A DNA stretch of 19,184 nucleotides from contig CAZQCI010000032.1 in assembly GCA_964592255.1 (NCBI GenBank), positions 1-19,184 on the forward strand, given 5' to 3'. Shown here one piece after another: positions 15,312 to 19,184 of this stretch. A model generated the notes under the pieces. The model worked only from the letters and a program-made list of their open reading frames with translations. It ran no database searches and was not told the DNA's origin. Each line of letters opens with the position of its first letter. Position 1 is the first letter of the stretch. Position numbers and translations under genes: made by a program. This DNA comes from CAZQCI01 sp964592255. GTDB taxonomy: Bacteria > UBA10199 > SBBF01.

Positions 15312-15442
15312 TAACTCCCCCTAACCCCTTCTTACTGGGCCCCTCTTTATGGGGTAGCTAAGAGGGGGATTTCTCTTTTTGATTTTAAGATGATGAGATT
15401 AAATCTCCTCCTCTTAAAGTAAGAGGAGGCCGGGAGGAGTTA
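15312..15442. repeat. MITE-like palindromic element in the icd-mdh gap
   Basis: The outer ends are TAACTCCCCC (15312-15321) and GGGAGGAGTTA (15432-15442). The right inner hairpin is CCTCCTCTTA (15407-15416) with TAAGAGGAGG (15420-15429). The left inner hairpin, CCCCTTCTTA (15325-15334) with TAAGAGGGGG (15359-15368), is interrupted by about 24 bases containing a nested CCCC...GGGG hairpin. Compensated changes in the right arm (C to T on one side, G to A on the other) keep the pairing. Confidence 0.8.
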
Positions 15443-15451
15443 TTAAAATTT

Positions 15452-16378
15452 ATGAGAAAAAAAATTGCTTTAATCGGTGCTGGTAATATTGGCGGTGTAT
15501 TGGCTCAATTGATTGTTCAAAAAGAATTGGGCGATGTTGTTTTGTTCGATATTGTTGAAGGTTTTCCCCAAGGGAAATGTTTGGATATTTGGGAAGCCAC
15601 TCCGGTGATGAATTCCGACGTTAAGCTTAAAGGGGCTAATGATTATAAAGATATTGAAGGGGCGGATGTTGTTATTGTGACGGCAGGGCTGGCCCGCAAA
15701 CCGGGGATGAGCCGCGATGACTTGTTGGCCAAGAATTTGGAAATTATTAAAACGGTGGCTTTAGGTATTAAACAACATGCTCCACAAGCGTTTGTGGTTG
15801 TTGTTTCTAACCCGTTGGATGCCATGGTTTATGCGATGAAGAAGATTACCGGCTTTCCTAAAAATCGTGTTGTAGGAATGGCTGGAGTCTTAGATTCCGC
15901 ACGTTTTCGTGCTTTTGTTGCTGATGAACTTAAAGTGAGTGTGTCCGATGTTACCGCTTTAGTGTTGGGGGGGCACGGTGATGACATGGTGCCCATTATT
16001 CGTTTGTGTACGGTGAATGGGATTCCGCTCACCGATTTGATGTCGAAGGAAAAAATCGATGCCATTGTGCAAAGAACCAGAATGGCGGGTGGTGAAGTGG
16101 TGGCTCTTCTTAAAACGGGAAGTGCTTTTTTCTCCCCAGCTGTTTCCGCTATTGAAATGGTGGAAAGTTATTTGAAAGACAAAAAACGTGTTTTGGCTTC
16201 TGCCGCCCTTCTTGAAGGAGAATATGGGGTGAATGGGTATTATGTAGGTGTTCCTGTGGTCATCGGTGCCGGTGGTGTGGAGCGTGTTCTTGAAGTTAAA
16301 CTCAATACAGAAGAGAAAAAGCTCTTTGAAGAATCCGTTAGCCATGTCAAGACCTTGGTCGATGGCATTCAACTCTAG
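15452..16378 (+). CDS. mdh: Malate dehydrogenase, NAD-dependent (LDH-like type)
   Basis: The enzyme interconverts malate and oxaloacetate with NAD. It is the lactate-dehydrogenase-like MDH form: Rossmann motif IGAGNIGG (8-15), LFDIVEG with D33 for NAD binding, active-site loop ARKPGMSRDDLL (R82 and R88; Arg rather than Gln at the loop position specifies malate), VVSNPLDAM, D148 and R151 in GVLDSARFR, and catalytic H175 in LGGHGDDMVP. At 308 residues it is full length. GGGAGGAG (15432-15439), from the repeat element, lies 12 bases before ATG 15452 and could serve as a distant Shine-Dalgarno site. It is the last gene of the first TCA block; 49 bases separate it from the second complex II-like operon. 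Confidence 0.97.
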   Translation: MRKKIALIGAGNIGGVLAQLIVQKELGDVVLFDIVEGFPQGKCLDIWEATPVMNSDVKLKGANDYKDIEGADVVIVTAGLARKPGMSRDDLLAKNLEIIKTVALGIKQHAPQAFVVVVSNPLDAMVYAMKKITGFPKNRVVGMAGVLDSARFRAFVADELKVSVSDVTALVLGGHGDDMVPIIRLCTVNGIPLTDLMSKEKIDAIVQRTRMAGGEVVALLKTGSAFFSPAVSAIEMVESYLKDKKRVLASAALLEGEYGVNGYYVGVPVVIGAGGVERVLEVKLNTEEKKLFEESVSHVKTLVDGIQL

Positions 16379-16427
16379 GCTCTAAAAACCCCTTAGCTAA
16401 TTTTTTCTTTTATGCTAGTTCTCCAGC

Positions 16428-17126
16428 ATGACTGATAGGGGAGATGATAGAAAATTTTTAAAAATATTTCTTTGGGAATATTTTTGTTCCTTTCTTTTTT
16501 TGGCGTTTACTGTTTTTCTGTTTTTTCATACCCTCACTCAAGCCAAATCCCTTGGTTTTAATGGGCAGGCTCTTTATAATGAAGCCATAAAAAGTGATGT
16601 GCCCTTTTTGCCGTTGATTGAAGTTTTTTGTTTATTTCTCCCTTTGGGTTTTCTTCTTTTTCGTTTTCTCCGTCGTCTGTACGTGTCCCGTGATAACCCA
16701 ACTCAGTATCCGTATTCTGCCAATATTCGTTATACGCTGATGCATTTATCGGGTGTTTGTTTTTTCGCCTTTTTGATTTACCATATTTTAACAACCCGCA
16801 TTTTATCTTATGTGACTGAAACACCGATGGAATATTTATGGATGGTCCGTTCCATCGATTCTCCCTTAATGGTGGGGGTTTATTTTTTAGGGACTATATC
16901 GGGGTCGTTTTATCTGACTCAAGGCTTATGGCATTTTTTAATTCATTGGGGCCTTACTTCTGGACAGCTAGCTCAAAAATGGTCTTTGAAAATATGTCAT
17001 CTGCTTTTTGTAATTTTAACAGTTATTAATTGGCTAGTTATTCTTAACTTTTATTATCAACAAAAGGCTCCTCCCGTTTGGGTGGGGTTTATTTTTTCCG
17101 GAATACGAAATGCGTTATTCCGTTAA
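16428..17126 (+). CDS. Bacillus-type complex II cytochrome b subunit, likely mono-heme (second complex)
   Basis: This five-helix membrane anchor is like Bacillus subtilis SdhC. The match is close over FLPL...DNPTQYPY, FLIYHILTTRI, SPLMVGVYFLG and GLWHFLIHWGLT. H34 and H119 align with B. subtilis H28 and H113, the ligands of heme bL. The ligands of heme bH are both replaced: H70 by L76 in FLPLGFLLF and H155 by Y162 in SFYLTQGLW. Other histidines (106, 169, 173, 191) do not fall on ligand positions. The 232-residue length includes an N-terminal extension. ATG 16428 has no visible Shine-Dalgarno site. The stop overlaps the ATG of the flavoprotein gene (TAATG). It is probably the membrane anchor of a quinone-linked complex; the substrate is unknown. 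Confidence 0.88.
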   Translation: MTDRGDDRKFLKIFLWEYFCSFLFLAFTVFLFFHTLTQAKSLGFNGQALYNEAIKSDVPFLPLIEVFCLFLPLGFLLFRFLRRLYVSRDNPTQYPYSANIRYTLMHLSGVCFFAFLIYHILTTRILSYVTETPMEYLWMVRSIDSPLMVGVYFLGTISGSFYLTQGLWHFLIHWGLTSGQLAQKWSLKICHLLFVILTVINWLVILNFYYQQKAPPVWVGFIFSGIRNALFR

Positions 17127-18847
17127 TGGGTATGCGTGCTACTCCTAAAATCATTGTTGTTGGCGGTGGAATTGCTGGCCTGATGGCGACGTTGCGCACG
17201 GCGATGAGTGGGGTCCCTGTGCTTCTTATTTCAAATGCATCTTCCCGTGCTTCAACATCCAGTTTGGCTCAAGGTGGTTTGAATGCCGCCATCGATTCGA
17301 GAAGAGAAGGGGATACGCCGGAAAAACATTTTCGTGAAACCATTGAAGCGGGGATTTATCTTGCTGACCAGGAGAGTGTGCGTCAAATGTGCTTAGGTGG
17401 TCCGGAGATTCTTTCTCTCTTTGATCAAATGGGGGTGTTGTTTAATCGGACTTCTTCTGGTCGTCTTGATTTTCGTCAGTTGGGACCAACTCTTTATCAT
17501 CGCACCGCTTTTGCCGGTTTAAGTGTAGGTCACCATCTGATGACATCGTTGGAAGAGCAGATGCGTCGTTTAGAGCATGATCAAAAAGTAACGCGTTTAG
17601 AAGGTTGGGAATTTTTATCGGTAGTGAAAGCTCCTTCTAACCGTGTTCGTGGTTTGGTTGCCATGAACCGGAATACCATGGAAATAAAGGCTTTCCCGGC
17701 TGATGCTATCATTTTTGCCACCGGGGGTTGTGGAACTTTGTTTGGTCATACCACGCAATCTCAAACAGCTAATGGGGTAGCCGCTTCCATTTTGTTTCAG
17801 CAAGGGGCCGTTTATGCCAATGGGGAATTTATTCAATTCCATCCCACCACTATTCCTGGTTTTGATAAAGCGCATTTGGTCAGCACGGCTCTTCTGTCGT
17901 TAGGGGGCCGACTTTGGGTGCCACGTCATGGCCGACCTTGGTATTTTTTAGAGGAAAAATATCCAAGAGCACTGCCTGCTATGGATGTGATGTCCCGTGA
18001 AATTCATCATATTATTTTTGAAAAAGATTTGGGGGTTAATGGTAAGCCGCTTGTTCATTTAGACCTTACTGAAATTTCGGAAGCAGCATGGGCTTCTCAT
18101 GCGCCTGAATTAAAGGATTGGTGCCGCCGTTGGGTTGGCTTGGATCCTACTGTGAGTCCTTTGATGGTGGCTCCGGCTGTTCATTATTCTATGGGAGGTC
18201 TTTGGGTTGATGCTCGCCATCGTACCACGCTGCCTGGGGTTTTTGCCGCCGGTGAATGTGATTCTCAATATCATGGAGCATCTCAGCTTCCTGGTAATTC
18301 TCTTTTGTCATGCGCTTACTCTGGAATTAAATCTTCTCTTTCTGCTCTTGAGTATGCTCTAGGTTTGGAAGAAAGTAGTGATGATGCCTCTTTGCTTTAT
18401 GATGAAGAAAAAAGGCAGTACGCTGTTAATAACACTTTTTTCGATTTTTCCGGAAATGAAAACCCTCATCTCTTATATCGAGAATTAACTGAGACAATGA
18501 ATCGTCACATGACTTGTGTCCGCAAGAATGATGCTTTGGTTGAGGTAGATGAAAAAATTGAAGAATTATCTACGAGGCTTAAGAGAGTGACTTTGTCCGA
18601 CAGAGGTAATTTTGCAAATCGTGAATTGCTTTTTGCACGGCAACTTTCTGATATGCTTGTTTTGGCCAAGGTGATTGTCAAAAGTGCTTTGTGGCGCAAT
18701 GAATCACGGGGGAGCCATTATAAGCCGGCTTTTTCTAAGTGTGATGACGCTCGTTTTTTAAAAGTGACCAAAGCATCATTTGTCAATAATCAAACGATTC
18801 ACATTGATTACGAAGATGTATCGCTGAAATATTTGAAACCGGGTTAA
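17126..18847 (+). CDS. SdhA-like flavoprotein lacking the dicarboxylate active site (second complex)
   Basis: The 573-residue protein is clearly homologous to Bacillus subtilis SdhA over its whole length. FAD motifs are kept: VVGGGIAGLMA (11-21), LAQGG (47-51), FATGGCG and FAAGECD. The C-terminal RNESRGSHYKP is also kept. H239 in FHPT and H353 in VHYSMGGL are retained. Replaced positions are: the covalent-FAD histidine by T44, relay Glu and Arg by T254 and L257 (STALLSLGG for SESARGEGG), the acid/base Arg of PRD by M286 (AMD), and the substrate Arg of NRLG by Q387 (SQLP). It is therefore probably a non-covalent FAD protein that does not oxidise succinate. The start ATG 17126 overlaps the cytochrome stop; an upstream ATG at 17078 lies within the cytochrome gene. 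The real substrate is unknown. Confidence 0.9.
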   Translation: MGMRATPKIIVVGGGIAGLMATLRTAMSGVPVLLISNASSRASTSSLAQGGLNAAIDSRREGDTPEKHFRETIEAGIYLADQESVRQMCLGGPEILSLFDQMGVLFNRTSSGRLDFRQLGPTLYHRTAFAGLSVGHHLMTSLEEQMRRLEHDQKVTRLEGWEFLSVVKAPSNRVRGLVAMNRNTMEIKAFPADAIIFATGGCGTLFGHTTQSQTANGVAASILFQQGAVYANGEFIQFHPTTIPGFDKAHLVSTALLSLGGRLWVPRHGRPWYFLEEKYPRALPAMDVMSREIHHIIFEKDLGVNGKPLVHLDLTEISEAAWASHAPELKDWCRRWVGLDPTVSPLMVAPAVHYSMGGLWVDARHRTTLPGVFAAGECDSQYHGASQLPGNSLLSCAYSGIKSSLSALEYALGLEESSDDASLLYDEEKRQYAVNNTFFDFSGNENPHLLYRELTETMNRHMTCVRKNDALVEVDEKIEELSTRLKRVTLSDRGNFANRELLFARQLSDMLVLAKVIVKSALWRNESRGSHYKPAFSKCDDARFLKVTKASFVNNQTIHIDYEDVSLKYLKPG

Positions 18848-18860
18848 GCAATGTAGATGA

Positions 18861-18918
18861 CCCTTCGACTGGGCTCAGGGTGTTCATTCTTTGGACATGG
18901 TGAGCCTGTCGAACCATC
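18861..18918. repeat. Dispersed palindromic repeat between the second flavoprotein and iron-sulfur genes
   Basis: The left end CCCTTCGACTGGGCTCAGGG and the right end, which read in reverse is GATGGTTCGACAGGCTCACC, share TTCGAC, two bases, GGCTCA, so the element is an imperfect inverted repeat of about 58 bases. Elements of this TTCGAC...GGCTCA type are common intergenic repeats in uncultivated bacterial genomes (general knowledge, not searched). It fills most of the 76-base gap and leaves no Shine-Dalgarno site before the ATG at 18924. Confidence 0.7.
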
Positions 18919-18923
18919 AATCT

Positions 18924-19184
18924 ATGGATACTTTTACTCTTAAAATTAAACGTCAGGATCGTCCGGAATCTCCTGAGTACTGGGAAGATTTCATTATCCC
19001 TTATCAGCCGGGCATGACTTTGGTCAGCGCTCTCCATTCTATTCAAACCTCTCTAGTCAATGCTGCGGGGGAAGCGACAACTCCTGTAGTGTTTGAGGCG
19101 GATTGCTTGGATGAGAAATGCGGTGAATGCGCTTGGCTTATTAATGGTAAACCCGGTTTGGCCTGTTCAAGCTTCATTGACGTA
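18924..19184 (+). CDS. Complex II-like iron-sulfur subunit, 5' part (second complex)
   Basis: The frame is open to the window edge and gives 87 residues beginning MDTFTLKIKRQDRPESPEYW. They match the N-terminal ferredoxin domain of Bacillus subtilis SdhB: EDFIIPYQPGMTLVSAL, VNAAGEATTPVVFEADC and WLINGKPGLACSSFID. All four [2Fe-2S] cysteines are present (C61, C66, C69, C81). The [4Fe-4S]/[3Fe-4S] half lies beyond the window. A repeat element immediately upstream leaves no visible ribosome binding site. The gene order cytochrome, flavoprotein, iron-sulfur is the Bacillus sdhCAB order. Since the first cluster site is intact, electron transfer from the altered flavoprotein is likely still the function. 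Confidence 0.9.
   Translation, partial: MDTFTLKIKRQDRPESPEYWEDFIIPYQPGMTLVSALHSIQTSLVNAAGEATTPVVFEADCLDEKCGECAWLINGKPGLACSSFIDV

Noticed and set aside
11009..15442. CRISPR array
   Set aside because: The repeats are palindromic, occur one per gene gap with kilobases of coding sequence between, and have no regular spacers or cas genes.
16379..16427. Terminator or promoter between mdh and the second complex
   Set aside because: A T-rich run and a TATGCT hexamer exist, but the stem is very weak and no -35 box is correctly spaced; I cannot say whether the two operons are separate transcripts.
17126..18847. The second flavoprotein as L-aspartate oxidase (NadB)
   Set aside because: The STSSLAQGG segment without the covalent-FAD His recalls NadB, but NadB keeps the catalytic arginines lost here, and the C-terminus, length and gene neighbours are those of Bacillus-type SdhA.

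Overview
The window reads as a chromosomal stretch from a Gram-negative bacterium with moderate-to-low GC. The most likely source is a deltaproteobacteria-like or related uncultivated lineage. Pointers to this are an outer-membrane barrel protein, a respiratory (oxidative TCA) operon, and several families of short palindromic intergenic repeats of the kind common in such genomes. The taxon is an inference from gene content. No rRNA, tRNA, CRISPR array or complete insertion sequence was seen, and no gene-free stretch exceeds 300 bases.

Region 1 (1-3712, + strand) is a translation/ribosome maturation operon: infB (IF-2), rbfA and truB. The genes are abutted or overlap by 4 bases. infB is unusual at its 5' end: there is a perfect palindrome, no clear ribosome binding site, and no sign of the family's extreme N-terminal subdomain. 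Region 2 (3727-6486) holds a small secreted protein of unknown function (+), a membrane fatty acid desaturase (-) and a DUF1343/NamZ-type exo-N-acetylmuramidase homologue (-). Region 3 (6655-10260) holds comM/yifB (+), a hicAB toxin-antitoxin pair (+), and a convergent minus-strand pair: an outer-membrane beta-barrel protein and a DUF423 membrane protein.

Region 4 (10277-16378, + strand) is a TCA-cycle operon, sdhC-sdhA-sdhB-icd-mdh, behind a good sigma70-like promoter. This complex II is of the Bacteroidetes/epsilonproteobacteria-like type (b558 cytochrome, large SdhA) and its flavoprotein has a complete active site. Each of the four intercistronic gaps contains a copy, or fragments, of one C-rich/G-rich palindromic MITE-like element (inner core CCCCCTCTTA...TAAGAGGGGG, outer ends TAACTCCCCC...GGGGGAGTTA).

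Region 5 (16428-19184, + strand, running off the window) is a second complex II-like operon of the Bacillus subtilis type: cytochrome, flavoprotein, iron-sulfur protein. Compared by eye with B. subtilis SdhA and with the neighbouring SdhA, its flavoprotein has lost the covalent-FAD histidine, all three catalytic or substrate-binding arginines and the relay glutamate, but keeps the FAD-binding motifs. Its cytochrome has lost both axial histidines of one heme while keeping both of the other. The [2Fe-2S] cysteines of the iron-sulfur subunit are intact. This looks like a repurposed, mono-heme, quinone-linked flavoprotein complex rather than a second succinate dehydrogenase, and it is the most interesting item in the window.
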